A stretch of DNA of 64,000 bases from Humulus lupulus (taxonomy: Eukaryota; Streptophyta; Magnoliopsida; Rosales; Cannabaceae): the NCBI RefSeq assembly GCF_963169125.1, contig NC_084801.1, positions 113,735,061 through 113,799,060 of the forward strand. The letters are read 5' to 3'. Within the stretch, counting starts at the first letter, position 1. Each line of letters starts with the position of its first letter. Positions 10,743 to 20,996 of this stretch are shown here, one piece after another. The translations under genes were made by a program, and so were the position numbers. Below the pieces are notes generated by a model, which was not told the DNA's origin, did not search any database, and saw only the letters and a program-made list of their open reading frames with translations.

Positions 10743-12077
10743 TGATATCGCCCAATAAACTCCTAAGCGGTTGCAGTAGTAATCGGGCTATATCGTATCC
10801 ACAGAGAGGTAAAATATAAGTGAAAAGAAAGATTAGTAAATCAGAAATAATAAACTTTAAAAAAATGTAACTTCGAAAAACAATATAAACATTAAATAAA
10901 CAAAATCGAAGAATTAGAATCAGAAAGAAAATATGGAAGGCATAAGTTTCATTCATGCAAACATATATATATTTTTAATAAAATTGATTCATTATACTCA
11001 ACTATAATTCTACACCATTAATTATAGTTAGAAAATATATATAATAAAGCTCACCTTAAAATATGTTCTTTAATTAAATTAACATAACTTCTAATTTTAA
11101 AAACCTATCATATTATATACCTTAGAGCGACAAAATACCAATGGCAAAATACAGTAAAAAGTATATAATATAACAAATATCCTAAATTAAATTAGAAGCC
11201 TAAATTACATAAGAAGAGCATGACTAGACTTATGTAAAAGACATTAATAAATTTAGAATCAAAATTAGAAGAAAATAAATTTAATTGCAACAAATATATA
11301 GAAATGGAGAACAAAATAAAGAATCAATATATTAAAAAAATAATGTAAAACATGAACTTTACTCTAGCCTTTCCACAAAAGAATTTAGCCTAAAATAAGC
11401 ATTGTTTTCTCTCAAAGTAATGTAAAAGAAATGCAAGAAAAATAAGAACAAAAATGCTTTTCTCTCTCACTATACTCTCCACACTTACTTCCACCATCTC
11501 ATACTTGTTTTTTCATTTGGTCCTCTATTTATAGTGTAAATAGGACTCAAAAACGTGTAAAACCGTGTACAAAATAGTGGGAAAGTGGCATAAAAACTGA
11601 TGGAAGTGGGGAAAATGTTGTTGAGCCATGGAAGTCATCTAGGCCACGTGGAATGATCCAGTTGGCTCAGGTGGCTGGCACGTCAGACGGCGTCAGGCGG
11701 CTGTCAGATGCGTCAGGTGTGTCAGCATGCGTCAAGTGGCTCGGCTTTGGCTTGGCTTCGGCGCGGCTCGGCTGGAGTGGACGAATGGCAGGCTGCCATG
11801 TGGTAGCGTGGGGGAGCTGCCATTGCTTGGGTTTGGGCTCCATTTTGGGCCTAGTTTTGTCAAAAATACTACTTTATCATCATTCTTTTTAATTATATTT
11901 CTTTCTTTTTGTTTGTGTCAAAAATACATTTTATTTTTGAAAATTAAACACAAATTAAATCAAAATTAATATTTTCAAATATAAAACATATGGCAATAAA
12001 TCCTTGAAAATATTAATTAAAACTTAATTAATTTTAAACTTTAAACCTAATAAAATGGTATTTTTGAGCACTAATCA
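10743..12077 (-). repeat. Athila 5' LTR
   Basis: Outer LTR copy, ending CTAATCA at 12077 next to TSD GGCAG. On the sense strand it keeps the GTCAG array (11682-11735), G-box CACGTG (11645-11650) and a good TATA box, TATAAATAG (11525-11533). It therefore has a more canonical promoter than the 3' LTR copy. Confidence 0.92.
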
Positions 12078-12082
12078 GGCAG

Positions 12083-13140
12083 CCAAGGGTATGTTGGACT
12101 TTTCACGTCTTTCTCAATTAGGTCCAAGGATTCAACTACCAACTGGTGATTACCATCCTTGTCGTACGCCGTGCGCCTGTGAGATGGTGGAGTCACTTCT
12201 ACGGGCAGCATCGCTTCATACCCATAGGTGAGTGCAAAAGGGGTATCTCTAGTAGTTGTTCGCTGGGTAGTCCTATAGGACCATAGTACTTTAGGTAGTT
12301 TCTTCGGCCAGTTTCGTTTAACCTCTTCTAAAGGCTTTTTCATAGTGTCTTTGAGAGTCTTGTTAATTGCTTCTACCTGTCCATTTCCTTGTGGGTGTGA
12401 GACTACTGAGAAGCTCTTTGTGATGCCATGTTTAGTGCAGAAATCAGTAAATAACTGGTTGTCAAACTGTGTGCCGTTGTCACACACTATTTTGTGGGGT
12501 AGACCAAACCTACAAATTATATTTTTTACCATAAAGTCCAAGAATTTCTTGGAAGTGATTGTTGCCAACGGCTCGACCTCCGTCCATTTGGTAAAGTAAT
12601 CCACTGCTACTACCTCGTACTGTACTCCCCTTTTTCCTTTTAGCAACCGACCAATAAGGTCGATCCCCCAAATGGCAAAGGGCCATGGAATTTTCATTTG
12701 TGTTAGTTCATTTGGGGCTGCTCAGGGGATTTTCACAAATCTCTAGCACTTGTCACACTTTGGAACATGCGATACTGAGTCCTCATTCATATTTGGCCAG
12801 AAGTAACCTTACCTCAGAATTTTCATAGATAGACTCTGCCCCCAGCATGATTTCCACAGAAACCCTCATGTACCTCTTCAAGAAGCCGTCCAGATTCTAT
12901 TTGTTTGATGCACCTGAGCAATGGCATGGAAAATCGTCTTCTGTCCATGACCCGTCCAGGATGAGGTACAGAGCAACTTTCCTTATCAATTTTCTAGACT
13001 CGTTATGACTGTTGGGCAAGATTCCGTGCTCTAGATAAGCTGCAATTGGGGTCATCCAGGATGGAGTGTTTTCTATTAGATGGACTTGTTCAGGCAAGTT
13101 GATACTGGGTTGGTCCAGATACTCAATGGGGACAAAATTG
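12083..13140 (-). pseudogene. Tat-1 integrase, main body
   Basis: The zinc-binding region (VHEGxCGNHAGG then CDKCQRF-like) is recognisable but broken by stops at about 12700-12870. The catalytic core at 12697-12083 is open: WGIDLIG, CDNGTQFDN and GQVEAINKTLKD supply D, D and E. It ends at the Athila insertion (GGCAG at 12078-12082) and continues at 2238. There is a frame disturbance just before the junction (VKSPTYP where QLRxxxYQQ is expected). Integrase inserts element cDNA into the genome. Confidence 0.87.
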
Positions 13141-13146
13141 GCTTTG

Positions 13147-13536
13147 CCCACCACGACACTGCTGGCCAGCCTAGCCAGTGCATCTACCGTGGCATTTTGT
13201 TCTCTAGGTATCTACTGAATGGTGTATCTCTTAATATGAGCGATCAAATCTTTGATTTTACTGAGATAGGCCATCATTTTCTCTCCCCGAGCAACGTATT
13301 CTCCAAGGACGTGGTTGACAACTAGCTGCGAGTCGCTATATATTTCCAAGGATTGAGCTTTCACTTCTTTAGCTAATCTTAGGCCTACAATTAGTGCTTC
13401 GTATTCTTCTTCGTTATTGGATGCCTCAAATCCAAAACGAAGTGCACAATGGATGCATTGCCCTTTGCAGGTGATTAGAGTGAGACTGGCTCCAGAAAAC
13501 TGGTTGGTAGACGAGCCGTCTATGTGTAGTTTCCAG
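13147..13536 (-). pseudogene. Tat-1 second RNase H domain (archaeal-type, aRNH)
   Basis: The minus strand encodes WKLHIDGSS, then NNEEEYEALIVGLRLAKEVK, YSDSQLVVNHV and finally NATVDALARLAS. All four acidic catalytic positions (D in HIDG, E in EYEA, D in YSDS, D in TVDA) are kept, with a single in-frame TAG after KRYTIQ. An extra RNase H between the first RNase H and integrase is a published hallmark of the Tat/Ogre lineage. It removes RNA from RNA/DNA hybrids during reverse transcription. It is the basis for my lineage call. Confidence 0.85.
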
Positions 13537-13672
13537 GTTTGTTGTTCTTTTATGGAATCAATTGTACTAGATTCTGGGTGTCCGACAGTCTGTGCAACTT
13601 TCGTGCGGTATGGTATTCAGACTCAGATGACTGCTCAGCTATGACTCCATCTGATTCTGTTAGTCCGGTACA

Positions 13673-15170
13673 CTAAGCTACAAATTCTGCAAGAGCCTGG
13701 CCTTTAATCTCTATTCGGGGACGGTAGGTAATTTCATACTGCTCGAGCTCTATAGAACATTTGAGCAACCGACTAGAGGTGTCTGGCTTTTGCAAGACTT
13801 GACGTAGTGGTTGGTCAGTAAGAACCTTGATTGGATGGGCTTGGAAATATGGGCGAAGTTTTATTGAAGACAAAAGCAAGTAGTAAGTTAATTTTTCAAG
13901 TAGAGGGTATTTTCTTTCGGCTTCAACCAGCATTTTACTAATATAGTAGACAGGATGTTGTATTTTGTCTTCTTCCCTGATCAGGACTGCACTAACAACG
14001 TGTTGAGTTACTACTAGGTATATGCATAGTTCCTCGCCCTCCAAGGTTTTGAAAGGATCGGGGGTTGTGCCTGCTGTTGCTTTTAAGCTTGGAAGGCTTG
14101 TTCGCACTCTTTAGTCCATTCAAATTTCTTTGTGCCTCTGAGGATATTAAAAAATGGAATACACTTATCAGTTGATTTAGACACAAATCTGCTGAGTGCT
14201 GCTATGCATCCTGTTAGGCTCTACACATCCTTGATCTTGGCTGGTGAGGGCATGTCCAACAATGCTTTTATCTTTTTGGAGTTTGCCTCTATTCCTTTGG
14301 AATTTACTATGAACCCCAAAAATTTTCTCGAACCCACACCAAAGGAGCATTTTAGGGGATTTAATTTCATTCTATACTGCCTTAGGATACCAAGCACTCC
14401 TCCAAGTTCTCAATGTGCCCTTCAGCTTGTTGGGATTTTACCAACATATCGTCAACATAAACTTCCATGTTTATCCCTATTTGGTCCTTGAACATACGGT
14501 TTACCAGCCGCTGATATGTTGCTCAAGCTTTTTTTAGCCTGCACGTCATTACTCTATAGCAGTACAACCCTACATCTGTGTAGAAACTTGTATGCTCTTG
14601 GTCGGGTGGATGCATGCTTATTTGGTTGTACCCCGAGTAGGCATCCATGAATATTAAAATTTCGTGGCTGGTTGTAGCGTCCACCAGTCGGTCGATTCTT
14701 GGAACTGGGAAACAGTCCTTGGGGCATGCTTTATTCAAATCTATGAAATTTATGCTCACCCTCCACGTGTTATTAGGCTTCGGTACTAATACGGGATTAG
14801 ACACCCATACTGGGTAGAAAGCTTCCCTGATAAAGTTTTTATTTTGGAGCTTCTCCACTTCCTCCTTCAATGCCTTTGCTCTCATCTGATCTAGTAACCT
14901 CCTTTTTTGTTGCACGAGCTTGAAGTGTTTTGTGTCAATGTTGAGGGCATGGCTTATAATGGTTGGGCAGATCCCCACCATATCATCATGTGACCAAGCG
15001 AATACGTCTTGGTTGTCCCATAGGAACTGGATCAAAGTAGATCTTATGTTCTCGGATAGCCTTTTCCCTACCTTGACAACCCTGGTCGGGTTGTTCGGGT
15101 CAAGTGGGACCACTTCTAATTCTTTAACTGGCCCCACACCTATGTCAATATCCCCAAAACGAGGGTCCAT
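13673..15170 (-). pseudogene. Tat-1 reverse transcriptase and first RNase H
   Basis: RT begins in the 215-codon open stretch 15170-14523 (WRVSINFIDLNKACPKDCFP, FMDAYSGYNQI). After a TAG it continues through MEVYVDDMLVKS, so the YVDD catalytic motif is intact. The connection and first RNase H are at about 14150-13673 (VYYISKMLVEAERKYPLLEKL, and QALAEF at the end). A frame change separates RT from RNase H near 14150, and further stops occur after KDV. It is non-functional but well preserved. Confidence 0.88.
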
Positions 15171-15197
15171 GTCATCTCCCCCATTTTGGCCTGCATC

Positions 15198-15872
15198 CTA
15201 TTTTTGATGACTGGGCCCTGCAGGATGGGCGATACAGACTACCCTGCCTACCTTTTTAACTGATGAATTACAACATTTTCTGGCCACCAGTTGGTTCCCC
15301 TTAAGACATCCTACACCTACTTGGGTTGGGAATTTGAGTAATAAGTGGAAAACTGAGGTAATTGCCCGAAGGTCATACAGGGTCGGTTGGCCTATCATGG
15401 CATTGTATGGAGAGGGAATTCCAATTACCACAAACAAATCCATTATCATGTTGCTCTTAGGTGCCATCCCCACTGTTAAGGACAACCTTATGCTTCCTGC
15501 GGGGGCCATACCATTCACAATAAATCCATACAGCAGCTGCTCACATGGTTCTAAGTCTCTAATGCTTAAATTCATCCTCTCTAGGGTATTCTTGAATAGA
15601 ATGTTGGCAGATGAGCCATGATCAATCATCATTCAGGCTACGATCATGTTAGTTATTTGTACTTCTACCACCAAAGGATCATTGTGCGGATGATGTACAT
15701 GACTTCTGTCTTCCTCGCTGAACGTGATAGGCTCATACTCATAGCAAGGTTGTTTGGGAGTACGCTCCTGGACAACCAGTACATCTTCCTCCTGCTCATT
15801 CCTAAGGGAACGAGCATACCTCTCTCGGGCCTTGCTACTGTTACCGGCCAAATGCTGCCCTCCACAGATCAT
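15198..15872 (-). pseudogene. Tat-1 protease region
   Basis: The open stretch 15632-15198 holds MIDHGSSANILFKNTL, a Tat-type retropepsin active site with its aspartate present, then GIPSPYNAMIGQPTL. Upstream 15872-15633 (GGQHLAGNSSKARERYAR and EPITFSEED) is the gag-protease linker seen in Tat elements. An in-frame TGA lies just before the active-site stretch. It shares its frame with gag and RT, as expected for one polyprotein. Confidence 0.8.
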
Positions 15873-15923
15873 ATCTAGCTAGCCAGCAACTGGTGGTGGT
15901 AGGAGTGGTTGACTGCTTTGATA

Positions 15924-17227
15924 CTATTGGGGAGGTGTTGCTGAGGAGGTTGTTGAAGCTGTGGGTGGTTTGGCCGGTCGTACATACCTCTTCAGATGAG
16001 CATTGTTTTGTCTAATGAGGAACTCCATTTCCTCCTTCAAGTGGTTACATTCATTGGTTTCATGACCATAATCATTGTGAAACTGATAGAACTTTGTCAT
16101 ATCCCACCTATTAACATCCTTCTTTATTGGTGGAAGTCTTCTGTACGGTATGATGGCCTGTGTAGCATTAAAAACATCTACTTGGGACTCCAACAGGATG
16201 GTGTAAGTAGTAAACTTGGGCACGTATTCTCGCAGTTTTGGCTGCTCGATGGTCCTAGGCTTCTTGCTGTCATTCTAGTTACCACTGCTTCCAGCACCAT
16301 TACTGTGTTTGCCGTTCTTGCCCCCATTTTTACTTCCTTCTGGAGGGTTGGTGGTGTTCCCAGCACTTGTTTTCTCTTGCTCGGCAATTGTCTGGGTAGG
16401 ATTATCCACCTTCCGTTCAGCTTCCTCTAACTTGATAAATTCTTTTGCCCTATCAAGGAATTCTTGAGTGGTGCATGCTGACTTCCTTTTCAAGCTACTC
16501 CAGAACAAACTTTTTACTTTGACTCTTGAATTGATGGCTATCAGCTTAGCATCATCATTGAGGGACTTTACCTTGCAGGCCTCTTGCATGAAATGATGAA
16601 TGTAATCTTTTAAAGGCTCGTTGTCCCTTTGTTTGATGTCTTGCAAATCGTTTGGCTCGGCTGGAAGGGGCATTGCTGAGGAGAACTAAGAATAGAATAT
16701 GCGGACGAAACCACCCCATGACATGATTGATCCTGGCAATAGCTTGAAAAACCAATGCTGGGCAGTTTCTGACAGGGTGGCCGGGAAGATCTTGCACCTA
16801 GCATCATCCCAAACTCCCTGGAGGTCAGTTTGTAGTTCAAAGTGATGAACATGGGATACTGGGTCCTCCAGCCCAGTATACATTTTCCGTGTTGGCATTT
16901 TGAATCTGACAGGTATGGGCAGCTGATTTATACGGTCTGAAAATTGGGAACCTCTCTGTCTTTCAATTTCAATATCTGTTAACTTGGGGGCTGTCAAGTC
17001 CCTTACCAGTCGGGTTAACAGATCTAGTTGGGCTTGGATGTTAGGGTCTGCAGCTACCTGGGATTGTGCTGCATTACGGACCTCATCCATTCTCGGGCCC
17101 CGAACAGGCTCAGGCGGAGCAACATTGTCTAAGTCTCGATTTTCCCTGCTACGATTAAGAGCGTCTCGAAGGTCTTCTCCTCCGATGGGACCCATCCGAT
17201 TGAAAACAGAGTTTGGTCGAGGCCTGC
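15924..17227 (-). pseudogene. Tat-1 gag, C-terminal two thirds
   Basis: Reading down from 17227: GRPRPNSVFNRMGPIGGEDL, then the capsid-like domain (RFKMPTRKMYTGLEDPVSHV, ATLSETAQHWFFKLLPGSI), PLKDYIHHFMQEACKV, and a nucleocapsid-like segment FHNDYGHETNECNHLKEEME in which the first zinc-ligand cysteine is missing. Stops occur after FYS and SGN. The first codons join exactly to 30279 once solo LTR S1 and one CCTGC copy are removed, giving NAGGRPRPNS in frame. Confidence 0.87.
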
Positions 17228-17639
17228 TGTAATGCCCTGGTTACTCCAAGACTGTTATTGTGAACTTTAAACTGTGCTTAACTTGCTAAACGAGTCATTA
17301 GGTTATAAACGTGCATCTAGGTGTTATTAATAGGCGAGGGAGAAAAATCTCGATTCAAAAGGAAATGATATATTTTATTTAAAAACATAAAACTGGTCAT
17401 GGGCCCATAAAAGCGTTTACAAGTTATTTACAATCCAAAATGGTCATTACAATGTAAAATTACAACTCGTCGACCTAAGTGGCAAAATATAGGGTTAACC
17501 CCTAGTTCCTCTGAGAAACACCTTGGCCACGGTGGTCAAGTGGCCGCATATGTACATATCGCCACCTAAGCTCTCCACTTACCTGCACCACATAGCACCC
17601 GTGAGCCAAGGCTCAGCAAGAAAACTCATTACTTCATGT

Positions 17640-17870
17640 ATACAATATCAATTGATGATTATGATAATCATACTTGGCTTGTAGCCCTAAACAGATAAGT
17701 GAATATCACATCAAGATTCTAGTAACCATGCTAGGGCTTGTAGCCCTGATAAGATAATATCGAGATTCTAATAATCATGCTGGGGCGTGTAGCCCTAATT
17801 AGATGGTATCGAGATTCTAATAATCATGTTGGGGCGTGTAGCCCAAATCAGATGGGGACTGATGAGTAAG
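17640..17870. repeat. Tandem GGGCTTGTAGCCC cassette in S1
   Basis: Four degenerate units of roughly 55-60 bp, each with GGGC-TTGTAGCCC or GGGGCGTGTAGCCC (an inverted repeat with a short loop) and ATAATCATGCT. Other LTRs of the group carry comparable but different cassettes at this place. Confidence 0.65.
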
Positions 17871-18829
17871 TCACGAACTTAAACTAGTTGAGTGACTATG
17901 GCTTCACAAACTTGAATCAGATAAGTGAGTCATGTGTGAGTCATGAACTCGGGCTCAGCACCCACAGCCGTGTGACAATGCAGTCACTTGGGCCTTCTAG
18001 CCCTAGTTCTAAGTAACTAGTCGTTAGACTAGACAAGCGCTTTTGTTTTTTTATCGAACTTAAGGTCGGTCAATCATTTCATGCTTATGATGATAATGCT
18101 TATGTTGATTAGATCTAATATTTTTAGCTTGCGTTAAACACGCTAATACCGTTCTTGACTCATAAGCCAATACCATACGACCAGTGCTCAGTACTACTAC
18201 CAAACCTGACTAATAAGTCACAAATTCACAGTCAATGCTGACATCATTGCTGATTCCTGACTCATAGGTGAGTGCCGTTCATAGATAAGCAAGATTGCTA
18301 AGCATTTAATATGCAATCATGTACACATATATAACACTCAACATGCCTCATTAATAACCATGCATGTCACATACTGGGTGCAGTTTTCTTACCTCTGGTT
18401 CAAGTGTGAAATAATAAAAGAACGAACCTTGAGAACGATTGATCCTTTGATTCTTTAGCGATCACCTAGTCATAACATAATATAACTTCCATTAATGAAA
18501 ATCAACAATAAAAGGTTCTTGGTCTAAACCTCACCCCGTGACCTTGAATCGTACCCAAACGGTTAGTAGATTCGATCCCGAGCCTTAAGAATTGAAACCC
18601 CAAGCCAAAACCCCTCAAAAGTGCCCAAAATAGGACCCTGGAAAAATAGGGTAGCACTGTAGCGCTGCCCCCTAGCGCCTAGGCACTACAAGCTGATGAA
18701 TGGCCCTGGATAGCACTGTAGCACCCTCCCTTAGGCACTGTAGCGCTAGGACTAGGCTGATTAGCCCTGATTTTTCCTCCTTCAATTTTTCCACTTTCCA
18801 ACCTTCAAAACTTTATTCCAAACTTCATC

Positions 18830-18896
18830 CACTACACCAAAAATCACTTTCCACAACACATGAATATAATACTATTTAAAAAGTATTATATTTTGT
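18830..18896. repeat. CACTA left end with subterminal hairpin
   Basis: The CACTACA terminus is followed at about 18863-18895 by AATATAATACT, an 8-9 base loop and AGTATTATATT, a perfect 11-bp inverted repeat. The dense GTGTTAT motifs of the right end are absent here, so the two ends are asymmetric. Confidence 0.6.
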
Positions 18897-18927
18897 TAGC
18901 TTAAGCGGTAAAGGCGCGAACCTTACA

Positions 18928-19642
18928 ATGTCTCCCGCCTCTTCTCTCACCAAAAAAAATGAGCCCCAATTTTCTTTTCTCATTTCCCTTCTCAATACCC
19001 CGAAACCGAAATCCCCATTTCTCAGCAGAGGTGCATTTGGGTTTCCCAAATCCTCATTTCTCTCATTTCCCCAAATCCCTAAAACTCATTTTCCCCCAAA
19101 TTACTCTGCTGCCTCATGCACGCCGCTGGATGCTCACCCCGCCTGTGAAGGTTCTCTCCCCTTCATCTCTCTAAGATCTTGAGAAGGTCGCTCGCCCATA
19201 ACAGCTTCAAGAAGCAGCGGCTGTTTGAGCCATTTTTAGTCACCCGCTTGATCTCCACTTCTCAATCTGATCCCTAAGCATGCCGTTACCAAACTCATTG
19301 GACTCTCATCTTGGACCGCTCACCGTCTCAACTCATCCAGCTTAACAGGCTTTTCGATTATGATTTAGGTATTATATATATAGACATATAATATAACTGA
19401 GTTTTGATGTGTTTGGTTGATTTTATTTATTTATGGGTTTGGGGGAAAACCCCAAATGTGTTTGGATGGTAGGAATCGTTGAGCTGACTTTGAACAGACT
19501 TGAGAGGAGAAATGCCATTGGGAGGGATTTTCTGAGAGGGTTTATAGAGTCTCTTGAAGCTGTCAGTAAGGATTCCTCTGCTAATGTGGTTTTGATTCAT
19601 AGTTTGGTTCCGAAGGTGTTTTGTGCTGGTAATGATTTGAAG
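18928..19642 (+). pseudogene. Captured 5' fragment of mitochondrial enoyl-CoA hydratase 2-like gene
   Basis: The exon at about 19472-19642 encodes GIVELTLNRLERRNAIGRDF through LVPKVFCAGNDLK and stops at a GTAAGG donor at 19643. This is the crotonase-fold N-terminus including the FCAGxDLK oxyanion-hole region of plant probable enoyl-CoA hydratase 2 (fatty/branched-chain acid breakdown in mitochondria). The upstream 18928-19182 frame (MSPASSLTKKNEPQFSF...) is serine/proline-rich and could be the original leader or transit peptide; that is less sure. No downstream exons follow, so the enzyme is truncated. It could provide a promoter for a chimeric transcript. Confidence 0.78.
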
Positions 19643-20904
19643 GTAAGGGAAACTGATTTGTTTCAATTTAATTTCATATACGATTCTCAATTGAAGAAAT
19701 GAGATTAGGAAGAGTCATGTGGAGATCTGAGAGGCTTTTAATGGTGGAACTCATATTATTGTAGGCACACCCCCATGCAAATTGTTCATATTATTTGCAA
19801 TTTCATGAGAATATGGTCAATTTATTCTCTGTACCGATAATTGTCTCACACAGGCGCTTCTGTTGTTCTTTTTTCTCTTCACTTGTCTGGTCCCATCATC
19901 CATCCTATTTCTTGTTTTCCAAAAACCTTGGAAGGGTAAACCACTCTCAAATACACAGGTTATTTGAATTTGTTACCTTTATTAGAATATGCATGAAAGA
20001 ATATCAGCTTATATGATTGTTGTTGTACATATATCTTAGTATATTTACTATTTTCCAAGTAGTACTGTCTATAATAAATGGTGGCATAATGGCTTTATAC
20101 TTTATTTTATGGGGTAAAGGTCTTAAATATTCTTGACCTCTTAGGTAGTTTCATCTCGAACAAATTTTCATGCTACCATTTCATGTGGCTGTTCTTATCA
20201 GCTATTTAAATTACCCTGCCTTCTATTTCGATATTGGAAGTCTCTTTTTCTATCTCTATTTTGTTTTTGCATTTCACTCTCATTCTCTCTATTTTAGTCT
20301 CTTTCCCATATTCCTTTTCCTTCTTTATAACATAATTTTCGAATAGCTATGTATATTTGTGATTTCATGTTCTGGATTTAGAGAAAGTTGGAAGTTTTAC
20401 CATAGTTTTTATTTTATTTGCAAATCTGGTGTTCTTATATTTTCATATTCGTTCCAAGTTTTTGTTTTGTTGCTTCTTTTTAATCAGTGGGTTTCACAAT
20501 AATTTATTTTGATGTTTTTGTCCTTTGTCTTATTGATTATAGGCTACAACTTTAGCATATTATTTGGGCTGTGTTCATTTTTGTGTTTGTGTGAGTTTTT
20601 GGATTTTTCATTAACTTTACTGCATCATTATTTATTTTACAGCAATTTTATAGTCTAATTATTGATTATGAGCTCTGTTTTTGTTGTTTGGTTTGATAGT
20701 ACTGATACTTTACAAGGATGATTGGCCTAGCTGCTGATTATTGTCCAAGATTCATTCTATAATTAAGACAAAAAGTATGCTTTTTAGTTTCGAAAATTAC
20801 AAGAGATGAACATCCATACTCTAATTTTAGTCTTACAAGAGATTTGTTATATGTTATTTTCATTATAAATTCTATCTTATGTTGTTTATCCTTGTATAAT
20901 GCAG

Positions 20905-20996
20905 ATGCTAAAGAAGCTAAGCAAAGAATTACGTGGTGAGGATTGGAATTGGAACAACTTAAACACATTATGTTGGGCAATAGGGTCTATATTTGG
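20905..20996 (+). pseudogene. Captured exon of exportin-1 (XPO1/CRM1)
   Basis: After an acceptor TAATGCAG, the sequence encodes [20 protein letters not shown] and then [11 protein letters not shown]. This matches the [15 protein letters not shown] segment of plant exportin-1, the receptor that exports proteins with leucine-rich signals from the nucleus. Similarity ends abruptly at about 20996, inside the exon of the normal protein, so the right edge looks like a capture breakpoint. The fragment is too short to function. Confidence 0.8.

Larger units (their letters stand above)
2239..12077 (-). mobile_element. Athila-lineage Ty3/gypsy retrotransposon, complete, with TSD GGCAG
   Basis: Two LTRs of about 1335 bp (2239-3574 and 10743-12077) enclose gag, protease, RT, RNase H and integrase on the minus strand. 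A perfect 5-bp duplication GGCAG flanks it (2234-2238 and 12078-12082). The primer-binding site matches the 3' end of tRNA-Asp, as is known for Athila, and gag and integrase C-terminal sequences (VIDPTDRREFKVNGQRLKHY) are Athila-type. It lies inside the integrase of Tat-1. Pol has several stops and one frame change, and protease and RNase H active sites are mutated, so it cannot transpose on its own. No env-like ORF is present. Confidence 0.93.

Noticed and set aside
17640..17870. CRISPR-like array
   Set aside because: Spacing and degenerate repeats are those of an LTR tandem cassette in a plant genome; no cas genes and repeats vary.
18928..19702. A functional enoyl-CoA hydratase gene
   Set aside because: Only the N-terminal exon is present; the active-site and C-terminal exons are missing and the next recognised coding sequence belongs to exportin-1.
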